A stretch of DNA of 64,000 nucleotides, taken from Paenibacillus sp. FSL K6-1096. Its GTDB lineage: Bacteria; Bacillota; Bacilli; Paenibacillales; Paenibacillaceae. Under the pieces are notes generated by a model. That model saw nothing but the letters and a program-made list of their open reading frames with translations. It ran no database searches and was not told the DNA's origin. The position numbers and the translations under genes were made by a program. Position 1 is the stretch's first letter. The number at the start of each line of letters is the position of its first letter. This document shows, in pieces, positions 16,827 to 25,317 of this stretch. Location of the stretch: positions 2,356,001-2,420,000 of the forward strand of contig NZ_CP150274.1 in assembly GCF_037977055.1 (NCBI RefSeq), written 5' to 3'.

Positions 16827-17591
16827 TTAGACACCCAACCAGCGCTTGAACATATGCTTGGTGGTCTGCTTGTTGATCTCGGCAATGGAGGTTGTCAGCG
16901 GAATGCCCTTCGGGCAGGCGCGGACGCAGTTCTGCGAGTTGCCGCAGCCGTCGATGCCGCCGTCCTCCATCAGCGCCTCCAGGCGGTCCTCCGCATTCAT
17001 CTCGCCCGTAGGATGCGCGTTGAACAGGCGGACCTGGGAGATGGCTGCCGGACCGATGAAGTTCGTCTTCTCATTGACATTCGGGCAAGCCTCCAGGCAG
17101 ACGCCGCAGGTCATGCACTTGGATAATTCATAAGCCCACTGGCGCTTCTTCTCCGCCATACGCGGTCCCGGACCGAGATCATAGGTTCCGTCAATCGGAA
17201 TCCAGGCCTTGACCCGCTTGAGGGCATTGAACATCCGGCTGCGGTCAATCACCAGGTCGCGGACGACCGGGAAGGTCTTCATCGGCTCGATGCGCACCGG
17301 CTGCTCCAGATTATCGATCAGCGCAGCGCAGGCCTGACGTGGCTTGCCATTGATGACCATCGAGCAGGCGCCGCATACCTCTTCGAGACAGTTGGATTCC
17401 CAGCATACAGGAACGGTGCTGTCGCCCTTCGCGTTCACCGGATTGCGCTGAATCTCCATCAGTGCGCTGATGACGTTCATCCCCGGACGGTAAGGAAGCT
17501 CGAATTCCTCCGTATACGGGCTTGTCTCCGGTTCATCCTGGCGGGTAATAATGAACTTTACATTTTTGGGAGCTGCTGCAGTTTCCGCCAT
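16827..17591 (-). CDS. sdhB: Succinate dehydrogenase iron-sulfur subunit
   Basis: Electron-transfer subunit of membrane-bound succinate:quinone oxidoreductase (complex II), 254 residues. Cysteines C63, C68, C73, C76 and C88 (CWESNC, EVCGACS) fit the [2Fe-2S] cluster with an extra Cys. CMTCGVCLEACP supplies the [4Fe-4S] ligands, and CGNSQNC with ACPKGIP supplies the [3Fe-4S] and shared ligands. Third gene of the leftward sdhCAB operon, 69 bases after sdhA. It carries electrons from the SdhA flavin to the SdhC hemes and menaquinone. Confidence 0.97.
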   Translation of the reverse strand: MAETAAAPKNVKFIITRQDEPETSPYTEEFELPYRPGMNVISALMEIQRNPVNAKGDSTVPVCWESNCLEEVCGACSMVINGKPRQACAALIDNLEQPVRIEPMKTFPVVRDLVIDRSRMFNALKRVKAWIPIDGTYDLGPGPRMAEKKRQWAYELSKCMTCGVCLEACPNVNEKTNFIGPAAISQVRLFNAHPTGEMNAEDRLEALMEDGGIDGCGNSQNCVRACPKGIPLTTSIAEINKQTTKHMFKRWLGV

Positions 17592-17660
17592 GTCAGTTAC
17601 CTCCTAGAAAGTTTGGATAGTCCGGCCTGCTCCGAATCCCATTCGCCAAGCCGGCTTCAC

Positions 17661-19403
17661 TTAGTCCTTCGAATAATCACGCACCCGCGGAGGAATCAGC
17701 GACACATCCACATCCTCATAAGAGATCTGCGGACCGTCTGCCGTCCAGGCGGCTAAGGTCGTCTTCAAGAATTCCTCATCATTACGCTGCGGGAATTCCG
17801 GCTTGTAATGCGCGCCCCGGCTCTCGTTGCGCATCAGCGCCCCGAGCGTCATCGCCTCCGACAGCTCCAGCATGTTCCACAGCTGGCGGGTGAACGCCAC
17901 AGCCTGGTTGCTCCAGCGGGAGGTGTCGCTCATGTTGATGTTACGGTAGCGCTCCTTCAGCTCTTTGATTTTGCCGATGGTGGATTCCAGCCGCTTGTTC
18001 TCACGCACCACGGTCATGTTCGCTGTCATCCATTCGCCAAGCTCCTTGTGGATCACATAAGCATTCTCTGTGCCGGTCATACCAAGCAGCGCCTCATATT
18101 TATCGGTCTGCGTCTTATGGAAGCGGTCGAATACTGTGGAGGAGATATCCTGCACCGATTTCTTCAGCCCCTTAATATATTCAACAGCCTTCGGCCCGGC
18201 CACCATGCCGCCGTAGATCGCCGAGACGAGCGAGTTCGCCCCCAGGCGGTTCGCGCCATGATACTGGTATTCACATTCGCCTGCCGCGAACAGGCCGGGA
18301 ATATTGGTCATCTGGTTGTAATCGACCCACATGCCGCCCATGGAATAATGGACCGCCGGGAAAATTTTCATCGGAATCTTGCGGGGATCATCGCCCATGA
18401 ACTTCTCATAGATTTCGATAATACCGCCCAGCTTGACGTCAAGCTCCTTCGGGTCCTTATGGGACAGGTCGAGATAGACCATGTTCTCGCCGTTGATGCC
18501 CAGCCCCTGATCCACGCAGACATTGAAGATCTCACGGGTGGCAATGTCGCGCGGCACCAGATTCCCGTAGGAAGGATATTTCTCTTCGAGGAAATACCAC
18601 GGCTTGCCGTCCTTATACGTCCAGATCCGTCCGCCTTCGCCGCGTGCCGATTCCGACATCAGCCGCAGCTTGTCATCGCCGGGAATCGCCGTCGGGTGAA
18701 TCTGGATGAATTCCCCGTTCGCATAATGCACACCCTGCTGATAGACCGCACTGGCTGCGGTTCCGGTGTTAATAACGGAGTTCGTGGTTTTGCCAAAAAT
18801 AATCCCCGGACCGCCGCTGGCCAGAATGACCGCATCCGCCGGGAAGGTCTGAATCTCCATCGTCTTCAGATTCTGCGCGCTGATGCCGCGGCAGACCCGC
18901 TCATCATCCAGAATGACCGAGAGGAACTCCCAGTTCTCGCTCTTCGTGACCAGGCCCTCGGCCTCCCAGCGGCGCACCTGCTCATCCAGTGCATACAGCA
19001 ACTGCTGGCCGGTAGTCGCTCCTGCAAAAGCCGTGCGGTGGCGCTTCGTGCCGCCGAACCGGCGGAAGTCCAGCAGCCCCTCCGGGGTGCGGTTGAACAT
19101 CACGCCCATCCGGTCCATCAGGTGGATGATGCCTGGTGCGGCCTCGCACATTGCCTTCACCGGAGGCTGGTTCGCCAGGAAGTCGCCCCCGTAGACGGTA
19201 TCGTCGAAATGCTCCCAGGGCGAATCTCCCTCGCCCTTGGTGTTCACAGCGCCATTGATGCCGCCTTGTGCGCAGACGGAATGTGATCTTTTGACAGGGA
19301 CCAGTGAGAATAGATGTACATGCGCGCCGGATTCGGCGGCCTTAATGGTAGCCATCAGGCCGGCCAGACCGCCGCCCACGATGATGATATCGGCTGATGC
19401 CAT
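17661..19403 (-). CDS. sdhA: Succinate dehydrogenase flavoprotein subunit
   Basis: Catalytic FAD subunit of complex II, 580 residues, full length. Dinucleotide-binding GGGLAGLMA is at the N terminus; RSHSVCAQGGIN contains the His expected to hold FAD covalently; GEFIQIHPTAIPG, SARGEGG and ANSLVSAIYGG are substrate- and FAD-site motifs. It oxidises succinate to fumarate in the TCA cycle on the cytoplasmic face of the membrane. Middle gene of sdhCAB. A long open frame on the opposite strand is a codon-bias shadow. Confidence 0.98.
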   Translation of the reverse strand: MASADIIIVGGGLAGLMATIKAAESGAHVHLFSLVPVKRSHSVCAQGGINGAVNTKGEGDSPWEHFDDTVYGGDFLANQPPVKAMCEAAPGIIHLMDRMGVMFNRTPEGLLDFRRFGGTKRHRTAFAGATTGQQLLYALDEQVRRWEAEGLVTKSENWEFLSVILDDERVCRGISAQNLKTMEIQTFPADAVILASGGPGIIFGKTTNSVINTGTAASAVYQQGVHYANGEFIQIHPTAIPGDDKLRLMSESARGEGGRIWTYKDGKPWYFLEEKYPSYGNLVPRDIATREIFNVCVDQGLGINGENMVYLDLSHKDPKELDVKLGGIIEIYEKFMGDDPRKIPMKIFPAVHYSMGGMWVDYNQMTNIPGLFAAGECEYQYHGANRLGANSLVSAIYGGMVAGPKAVEYIKGLKKSVQDISSTVFDRFHKTQTDKYEALLGMTGTENAYVIHKELGEWMTANMTVVRENKRLESTIGKIKELKERYRNINMSDTSRWSNQAVAFTRQLWNMLELSEAMTLGALMRNESRGAHYKPEFPQRNDEEFLKTTLAAWTADGPQISYEDVDVSLIPPRVRDYSKD

Positions 19404-19478
19404 GATTGTTCCCTCCTAAAAGTAATGCGGAAGCTTATGCCCAAGTCATGAGAAAGCTCCGCTTCTTCGTCTGTATTC

Positions 19479-20144
19479 TTAAACCCCGCTGCCGAGCGAC
19501 TGCACAGCCGTGGCTGCGGCTTGAAATTCATCATTGCGGAAGGTCACCAGGGACAGCACGAACATGAAGGTGACAATCACGAATATTCCCAGGCAGAGAA
19601 CCGATGATACTCTCTGGGAACGCGGGCCGACCGTAATTCCCCAGCTGATCAGGAACGACCACAGGCCATTGGAGAAGTGGAAGCAGGCAGCCACGATACC
19701 GACGATATAAAGCGTCATCAGCAGCGGCTGGGTGACAATGTTATGCATAACCCCGCCAAGCTCATCATGCTCCACCTTGCCGAGCGCCACCTGGACCCGC
19801 GTGTCCCACAGATGCCAGATAATGAAGACAAAGGTGATCACGCCGGTGATGCGCTGCAGCGTATACCGCCAGTTGCGCTCCAGATTGAAGCGGTTCAGGT
19901 TCGGCTTCGACTGGTAAGCAATGTACAAGCCGTACACACCGTGGTACAGCAGCGGCAGCCAGATGCCGAACAATTCCAGGAAGAAGACCAGCGGCAGGCT
20001 GTTCAGCCACAGCACACTGTCAGTGAAACCGGAAGCACCACCCTCCACAGCCGAGAAGTTCGTCAGCATGTGCTCAAGGAAAAAGGCCCCAAGCGGGATG
20101 ATGCCGAGCAAGGAATGAATCTTTCTGGAATAAAATCCTCTCAT
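19479..20144 (-). CDS. sdhC: Succinate dehydrogenase cytochrome b558 subunit
   Basis: Membrane anchor of complex II, 221 residues with about five hydrophobic helices. His residues suited to bind two b-type hemes occur in SRKIHSLLG, FLEHMLTNF, LYHGVYG, IIWHLWDT and CFHFSNGLWSF. One large anchor without a separate SdhD matches the B-type Bacillus enzyme that reduces menaquinone. The ATG is preceded by AAAGGGG. First gene of the operon; its upstream region holds a Fur-like box and an inverted repeat. Confidence 0.95.
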   Translation of the reverse strand: MRGFYSRKIHSLLGIIPLGAFFLEHMLTNFSAVEGGASGFTDSVLWLNSLPLVFFLELFGIWLPLLYHGVYGLYIAYQSKPNLNRFNLERNWRYTLQRITGVITFVFIIWHLWDTRVQVALGKVEHDELGGVMHNIVTQPLLMTLYIVGIVAACFHFSNGLWSFLISWGITVGPRSQRVSSVLCLGIFVIVTFMFVLSLVTFRNDEFQAAATAVQSLGSGV

Positions 20145-20297
20145 GCAAAGTGTCCCCTTTCCAATTAAAAAACAGCGTTTTCATTAAGATGCATACACAG
20201 CCGGAAGTACTGTTGAAACAGGGCGGCAGCTGGCCTAAAACTGCTGAAATGAGCCGTTTGCGCCGCTTATCATTGTTTTCCCGGACTTTGCTCTATC

Positions 20298-20314
20298 ATT
20301 CACAATATGTGAAT
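20298..20314. promoter_or_regulatory. Inverted repeat ATTCACA-ATA-TGTGAAT upstream of sdhC
   Basis: Two perfect 7-bp arms around a 3-bp spacer, about 155 bp before the sdhC start. The half-site resembles those of Rex or ResD, but the arms are in reverse order to the Rex consensus, so the binding factor is unassigned. Confidence 0.5.
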
Positions 20315-20414
20315 ATCTTGTGTCACTTTGTATGTTACTCTTTTTTCGCTTATAAGGGAATTGCAATCTAATTATTAATCGTTATACAATATCTGCATAA
20401 GAATATTTTTAATG

Positions 20415-20429
20415 TGATAATAATTCTCA
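20415..20429. promoter_or_regulatory. Candidate Fur box between sdhCAB and LysR
   Basis: TGATAATAATTCTCA matches the 7-1-7 Bacillus Fur box TGATAATNATTATCA at 13 of 14 defined positions. PerR and Zur boxes are related, so the factor is not certain, but iron control of succinate dehydrogenase is known in other bacteria. Confidence 0.6.
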
Positions 20430-20541
20430 TTTAGCTGATCGATTTGGCTTCATACTCCTGCTTATTTTCTATAAATCCGACAACTTTCCCGTCTCTTGCT
20501 ATGCCTTTTATCACAATCTGCGGTACGAAGGAGGGTAAGGT

Positions 20542-21441
20542 ATGTACGATGATTTAGATGCTTTTGCCGCGGTGGTGGAGCATTCCAGCCTGAACCGGGC
20601 TTCCCGCCAGCTCAATCTGTCCCAGCCCGCCCTCTCCCGCAAAATCTCCAAGCTGGAGGAGCGCCTGGGCGTCGCTCTGTTCAACCGCTTCGGCAAGCGG
20701 CTGGAGCTTACGGAGGTGGGACGCCTCACCTACACCTATGCGCTGGAGCAGCGTCAGCAGCGTTCCCGGTTCCTGGAGGCGTTATCCAAGTTCAAGGAGG
20801 GTGAGCCGCAGTTCGTAACGCTGGGCGCGAGCCTGACCACGCTGCAGACAACGCTGCCCCCGCTGGTGAAGGCCTACACGGAGAAATACCCGGCGGCCGA
20901 GCTGAAGCTCATCACAGGGAAGACGCATGAGATGGTGACGGCGGTCAGCGAGGGCAAATGCGATGTCGGAATCATCGCCTCCCAGGTGCATGAGCCGGGC
21001 CTGCGCTCCATCCCCCTGTTCGAGGACCAGCTCCGGCTGGTCGTCTCGGAGCAGCATCCGCTGACCCTGACGCCGCGGCTCACCATGGACCACCTGTCCC
21101 GGCTGCCGATGATCCTCTTCTCCAAGGGGACGTGGTACCGCCGGACCACCGATGATCTGTTCCACCGCTGCGGCGTGGAGCCGGATGTGCGGATGGAGAT
21201 CGACTCGTTCGAGGCGATCGTCCGCCTGCTGCCGACCGTCAAGGCAGCGGCGCTGCTGCCCAATTCCTATCTCCGTCCCGAGCTGCTGAACGGCGGGGGG
21301 CTGGTGTCGCTGCACATCAAGGAATTGGAGCAGACCCAGCGCACCACCTGCCTGATCTACCAGAGCAGCGGCGGACTCAGCACAGCGGCCCGCTGCCTGG
21401 TGCAGGTCACCGAGGATGTGTTCCTGAACAGCCGGGACTAG
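20542..21441 (+). CDS. LysR-family transcriptional regulator, divergent from sdhCAB
   Basis: A 299-residue regulator. N-terminal helix-turn-helix (FAAVVEHSSLNRASRQLNLS, QPALSRKISKLEERLG, LTEVGR) and an effector-binding domain from about residue 90 (VTLGASLTTLQTTLPPLV, CDVGIIASQVHEPGL). The overall look fits the CcpC/CitR-like and GltC-like groups, but no specific assignment is safe. AAGGAGGGTAAG lies just upstream of the ATG. Its divergent position makes it a candidate regulator of sdhCAB or of its own expression (inference). Confidence 0.9.
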   Translation: MYDDLDAFAAVVEHSSLNRASRQLNLSQPALSRKISKLEERLGVALFNRFGKRLELTEVGRLTYTYALEQRQQRSRFLEALSKFKEGEPQFVTLGASLTTLQTTLPPLVKAYTEKYPAAELKLITGKTHEMVTAVSEGKCDVGIIASQVHEPGLRSIPLFEDQLRLVVSEQHPLTLTPRLTMDHLSRLPMILFSKGTWYRRTTDDLFHRCGVEPDVRMEIDSFEAIVRLLPTVKAAALLPNSYLRPELLNGGGLVSLHIKELEQTQRTTCLIYQSSGGLSTAARCLVQVTEDVFLNSRD

Positions 21442-21464
21442 CCGCCCGCCGCCGCTCACAGTAA

Positions 21465-21515
21465 TAACCCGGCAAGCCTCCGGATCGCTGCGGATCGGCC
21501 TGCCGGGTCATTTTA
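21465..21515. terminator. Bidirectional terminator between LysR and the ABC operon
   Basis: ACCCGGCA (21467-21474) pairs with TGCCGGGT (21501-21508) around a further paired GCCTCCGGATCG/CGGATCGGC interior, followed by CATTTTAT on the plus strand. Confidence 0.75.
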
Positions 21516-21557
21516 TACACTTAGGTTATATCAGCTATTGTCCTCTGCTCTTCCGCA

Positions 21558-23204
21558 TTAACGGAATTTGCCGGCATCGATGGCGGCCTGCTTCTCATCC
21601 AGGATCTCCTGGTAGCCTGCCTCCAGATAGGTCTTCTTGGCCGCCTCATAGGTGGCGTCGAATTCGGCTTCCGGGGCCAGCACCACCTTCACGTACAGCT
21701 CCTGGAACAGCGTATTCAGGTCGGCCTTATATTCGTTCACCTTCTCCAGCACCGTGCTGAACAGGGCATCCGGCGTACGGAATTCAGCCGTCTCGTCATA
21801 ATATTTCACCAGATCCTCCGCGAGCTGCTCATAGCCGGCCGGAGCCCAGTTGCGCAGGTTTGCCTTGCGGGTCTTGGCCTCATCCGGGTACTGGGCGATC
21901 TCCGTCACCAGCCCCCAGTAGTCCTTGTTGTTGTTCTGGGCCAGCACCGCTTCGCCTTTGTAGTCCGGGTTCTTCAGGGCAATGCCGTCGGCATCCAGTG
22001 TATAGTTCTCCCCTTCAATCCCGTTCTGGAACTTGAACAGATTCTCCGGCTGGCTGAGCCATTCCAGGTACATCCAGACCGCTGCCCGTTCCTCCGGCGT
22101 GGATTCATAGTTAATGCCCATGATGAAGCCGAACGGCCAGTAGGCGCGTCCCTGCGGCTTATTACCTTCCGGTACGCCCGCATACGGCGGCACGACAGCG
22201 AATTCAGCCTCCGGGTTGTTCTGAAGCGTTGCTGCGAACACGTCGGTGTTATTGGCGAGATAGAAGCCGAAGTTGCCTGTTTTGCCGGCCACGAATTCCG
22301 CCTTGACCTTAGGCTCATCATTGCGCAGATAGAATTCCTTATCCAGCAGACCGTTGTTATATTGGTAATTGAGATTGCGCAGGTATTCCTCTGTCTCCTT
22401 CGTGGTCAGGTCAGCCACACTAAGGTCGGAGTACAGCGCGCGGTATTTGGCATCCACCGGCCAATCACGGAACGCATAGTTGAAGTTGAAGAAGTTCTGC
22501 AGCAGGTTACCGCCGCTCACGCCGAGCCCGGCTTCTTTCCATTTAACCAGCATCTCGTTATATTTCTCCAGCGAGGTCAGATCCTCCACCTTCATGCCGA
22601 CCTTCTCTACCCAATCCTTGCGGATGATGTTGACGAAGTTGTCAGCCTCCGGGCGGGCAGCGAAGAAGAAGGTGTTCTTCTCATCCACCACCCCGTACTG
22701 CTTGATGGTCTCGCCCATGTTCTTCCAGTAGGTAGGCGCATAATTCTCAATTTCGCTCCAGTCCAGCTGCTGCAGCACATCTTCACCATAATAAGTAAGC
22801 GCTTGCGGCATATCGTAGTGGAAAATAATATCCGGCGCCTTATGCGAAGCCAGCAGCTGCTCGAAATCCGTGACCTCCTTCGAGCGGGTAATCGGCACAT
22901 AATTCACCTGAATATTGTACTTGTCGCCGAACTCTGCCTGTACCCAGCGGGTATAGTAGTTATCGGACACGTTCCAGCCCTCATAGGCACGTTCGTAGAC
23001 GGGGATATCGAGTGAGACCTTTTTCTCAAAACCCTTGGAGTAATCTGGATAAGCCCCTTCTGCCTGGTTCGTAGCTGCCGCTGTCTCCGCAGGCGCATTG
23101 GTGGCTTCGGCATTCTTGGCCTTGTTCCCCCCGCTGCAGCCCGCCAGCAGACCGGCTGTCATGACTGATGCCATCAGTAATGAATACACACTTCTTCGGT
23201 TCAT
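21558..23204 (-). CDS. Sugar ABC transporter solute-binding lipoprotein, LplA-like
   Basis: Extracellular ligand-binding lipoprotein of 548 residues for an oligosaccharide importer. The signal peptide ends in the lipobox LLAGC (Cys23), followed by an Ala/Thr/Asn-rich linker. The large size and motifs such as RKDWVEKVGMKVEDL, WPFGFIMGINY and a C-terminal repeated KKTYLEAGYQEIL segment fit the LplA group of family 1 binding proteins. GGGGGAA precedes the ATG. It is the last gene of a leftward unit after two permeases; the ATPase is absent, as usual when a shared MsmX-type ATPase is used (known for such systems; inference here). Confidence 0.88.
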   Translation of the reverse strand: MNRRSVYSLLMASVMTAGLLAGCSGGNKAKNAEATNAPAETAAATNQAEGAYPDYSKGFEKKVSLDIPVYERAYEGWNVSDNYYTRWVQAEFGDKYNIQVNYVPITRSKEVTDFEQLLASHKAPDIIFHYDMPQALTYYGEDVLQQLDWSEIENYAPTYWKNMGETIKQYGVVDEKNTFFFAARPEADNFVNIIRKDWVEKVGMKVEDLTSLEKYNEMLVKWKEAGLGVSGGNLLQNFFNFNYAFRDWPVDAKYRALYSDLSVADLTTKETEEYLRNLNYQYNNGLLDKEFYLRNDEPKVKAEFVAGKTGNFGFYLANNTDVFAATLQNNPEAEFAVVPPYAGVPEGNKPQGRAYWPFGFIMGINYESTPEERAAVWMYLEWLSQPENLFKFQNGIEGENYTLDADGIALKNPDYKGEAVLAQNNNKDYWGLVTEIAQYPDEAKTRKANLRNWAPAGYEQLAEDLVKYYDETAEFRTPDALFSTVLEKVNEYKADLNTLFQELYVKVVLAPEAEFDATYEAAKKTYLEAGYQEILDEKQAAIDAGKFR

Positions 23205-23231
23205 CGCAATTCCCCCATGAATTCATATTCT

Positions 23232-24131
23232 TTACTCCTTGACCGCCCCTAACATCACGCCTTGAACAAAATACTTCTGAACGAACGGATACACACAGAG
23301 AATAGGCAGCGTAGCGAATACAACAACCGATGCCTTCAGTACCTCCGGATTACTAAGCTGCACCTGGCTGGCCTCCAGCTGGAAGCTTTCACTGGCCTGA
23401 ATGACCAGATAATACAGCTTAAGCTGCAGCGGGCGGAGCGAGGTCTCATGCTTGATGTAGAACAGTGCGTCCTGATAGGCATTCCAGCGGCCGACTGCAT
23501 AGAAGAGGGACAACGTTGCTATGATCGGCTTGGACAGAGGCAGCACAATGCTGAACAGAATGCGGAAATGCCCGGCGCCGTCAATGCGTGCAGACTCCTC
23601 CAGACTGACAGGAATGCTGCTGGTCAGCGAGGTTTTCATAATCAGCAGGTTGAAGGCGCTGAAGGAGAGCGGCAGCACCAGCGACCAGATCGTATCCATC
23701 AGTCCCAGATTGTTGATGTTCATATAATCAGGAATAATGCCGCCGCTGAAGTACATCGTGAACAGGAAAATGAAGGTGATCACCCGGCGGCCCTTGAACT
23801 GGGGCCGGGACAGCGGATACGCGGCGCAGGTGGTCAGAATCATGCCCAGAATCGTGAACAGCACGGTCACAATCACCGAAATGTACAGGGAGCGGAGGAT
23901 GCTGGCATCGGCGAAGATTTTGCGGTACGCCTCGATGGTGAAGCCCTGCGGCCACAGGAACACCTTATTGGCGATGACGAAGGAGTCTGCGCTTAAGGAT
24001 TTGGAGACGACATGCACGAACGGCAGCAGGCAGATCAGGGAAGCGGTAATGATGACGAGGCGGATCAGCAGCTCCCAGATATCAATTCTTGCTTTACGGG
24101 ATACGGCCGGGCCTCCGGTTGCAGCTTTCAT
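23232..24131 (-). CDS. Carbohydrate ABC transporter permease, LplC-like
   Basis: Inner-membrane permease of 299 residues with six predicted helices. It has the MalG-type loop EESARIDGAGHFRILFSIVLP, which couples to the ATPase, and the C-terminal FVQKYFVQGVMLGAVKE ending typical of LplC/YtcP proteins. It follows the other permease by 14 bases and precedes the binding-protein gene. Substrate is probably an oligosaccharide; not determinable from sequence. Confidence 0.92.
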   Translation of the reverse strand: MKAATGGPAVSRKARIDIWELLIRLVIITASLICLLPFVHVVSKSLSADSFVIANKVFLWPQGFTIEAYRKIFADASILRSLYISVIVTVLFTILGMILTTCAAYPLSRPQFKGRRVITFIFLFTMYFSGGIIPDYMNINNLGLMDTIWSLVLPLSFSAFNLLIMKTSLTSSIPVSLEESARIDGAGHFRILFSIVLPLSKPIIATLSLFYAVGRWNAYQDALFYIKHETSLRPLQLKLYYLVIQASESFQLEASQVQLSNPEVLKASVVVFATLPILCVYPFVQKYFVQGVMLGAVKE

Positions 24132-24145
24132 GGTTCCTCTCCTCT

Positions 24146-25102
24146 CTACAGAATTCCATCCTCACCCAGCTTCTTGGCCACGCGGTCTGCGGAGATGACC
24201 AGGATGATGCCGATCACGGACTGGAATAATCCGATGGCAGTGGCCCGGCTGAAATTGCCGCTCTCAATCCCCCAGCGGTAGACCAGCACCGGAATGGTAG
24301 TGGTGAACTCAGTGGTCGCCTTATTCTGCAACGCGTAGATCCGCTCGAAGGAGCCGTCCATCACTTTGCCGAGGGCCATAATGAGCAGCGTAACAATCGT
24401 CGCCCGGATGGACGGCAGGGTAATATTCCATACCTTCCGCCAGCGGCCTGCCCCGTCGACCGTAGCCGCTTCATACATCTCCGGGTTGATTCCGCTCATC
24501 GCCGCCAGATAGATAATCGTGCCCCAGCCCATGCTCTGCCACACGCCGATGACCAGATAGCTGACCAGCCAGTGGTTATCCTGCTGCAGGAACGGAATCC
24601 GCTGTCCCCCCATCAGCTCAATCAGATTGTTGACCACCCCGCCGCCCTCACTGAGCAGCTGGTACGCAATCGCGCCGATAATGACCCAGGACAGGAAGTG
24701 GGGCAGGTACAGCACCGTCTGGTTAATGCGCTTGAAGCGGATGCTCCTGATCTCATTGAGCAGCAGTGCCAGCACGATCGGCATCGTGAAGCTGAAGAGG
24801 AGGTCCAGCACGTTCAGCAGCAGCGTGTTGCGGACGGCCTTAATGAAATCCGGCTTGGCAAACAGCTGCTGGAACACCTCCATCCCCGCCCATTCACTGC
24901 CCCAGAAGCCCCGTGCGATCTTGTAATCCTTAAAGGCAATGACCAGTCCGCTCATCGGCAGGTACTTAAATACGATGACAAAAGCCAGCGGCAGCATCAC
25001 CAGCAGATAGAGCTGCCAGTCCCGCTGCAGATAATACCTGAACCCTTGTTTTCTTCTTAAAAGCGGACTATGGTCCGTTTGTGAAGCGCTTGCAACTTTC
25101 AA
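24146..25102 (-). CDS. Sugar ABC transporter permease, LplB-like
   Basis: First gene of the Lpl-type importer. Membrane protein of 318 residues with helices starting at LYLLVMLPLAFVIVF and the coupling loop YEAATVDGAGRWRKVWNITL. The start is taken as TTG at 25102, because GGGAGG would overlap the alternative GTG at 25111; no ATG is available before the first helix. A weak cre-like AAGCGCTT palindrome lies inside the first codons, and a better one at 25294-25307. Confidence 0.88.
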   Translation of the reverse strand: MKVASASQTDHSPLLRRKQGFRYYLQRDWQLYLLVMLPLAFVIVFKYLPMSGLVIAFKDYKIARGFWGSEWAGMEVFQQLFAKPDFIKAVRNTLLLNVLDLLFSFTMPIVLALLLNEIRSIRFKRINQTVLYLPHFLSWVIIGAIAYQLLSEGGGVVNNLIELMGGQRIPFLQQDNHWLVSYLVIGVWQSMGWGTIIYLAAMSGINPEMYEAATVDGAGRWRKVWNITLPSIRATIVTLLIMALGKVMDGSFERIYALQNKATTEFTTTIPVLVYRWGIESGNFSRATAIGLFQSVIGIILVISADRVAKKLGEDGIL

Positions 25103-25293
25103 CAGTTTCACCTCCCGGCAGGATGTTCTGTTGCCGGTCTTGCCTCATCCGGCCTGCTTCCTATGCTATAACGCATCGCCGGGATCTGAATATCATGACA
25201 ATTGATGATCGCCTATCACATTTGATGAAGCCCCGGCCTGCAAGGCTTCTTCTGCGCGTAAATAATCAATTCTGATCAGCATTGCCAAAAGTT

Positions 25294-25307
25294 ATAAAGC
25301 GCTTACA
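25294..25307 (-). promoter_or_regulatory. Candidate CcpA cre site upstream of the Lpl-type operon
   Basis: Minus strand TGTAAGCGCTTTAT matches TGWAANCGNTNWCA at 9 of 11 defined positions. It lies between the AraC regulator and the transporter genes it probably controls, suggesting glucose repression. Confidence 0.5.
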
Positions 25308-25317
25308 ATAAGCTGCT

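Larger units (their letters stand above)
20145..20541. other. AT-rich divergent region between sdhCAB and a LysR gene
   Basis: About 400 bp with no gene. It contains the inverted repeat at 20298-20314 and the Fur-type box at 20415-20429. I could not pick out convincing -35/-10 pairs for either direction. The AT-rich stretch 20280-20500 is the likely promoter zone for both genes. Confidence 0.6.

Noticed and set aside
17808..19286. 492-codon ORF antisense to sdhA
   Set aside because: Codon-bias shadow of a conserved GC-rich gene; no ribosome site and no plausible protein features.
20240..20265. cre site in the sdhC leader
   Set aside because: GCAAACGGCTCATTT keeps the central CG but misses several outer positions; too weak to call.
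25081..25094. Second cre site inside the start of the first Lpl permease
   Set aside because: AAGCGCTT core is present, but only about 7 of 11 defined positions match in either orientation.
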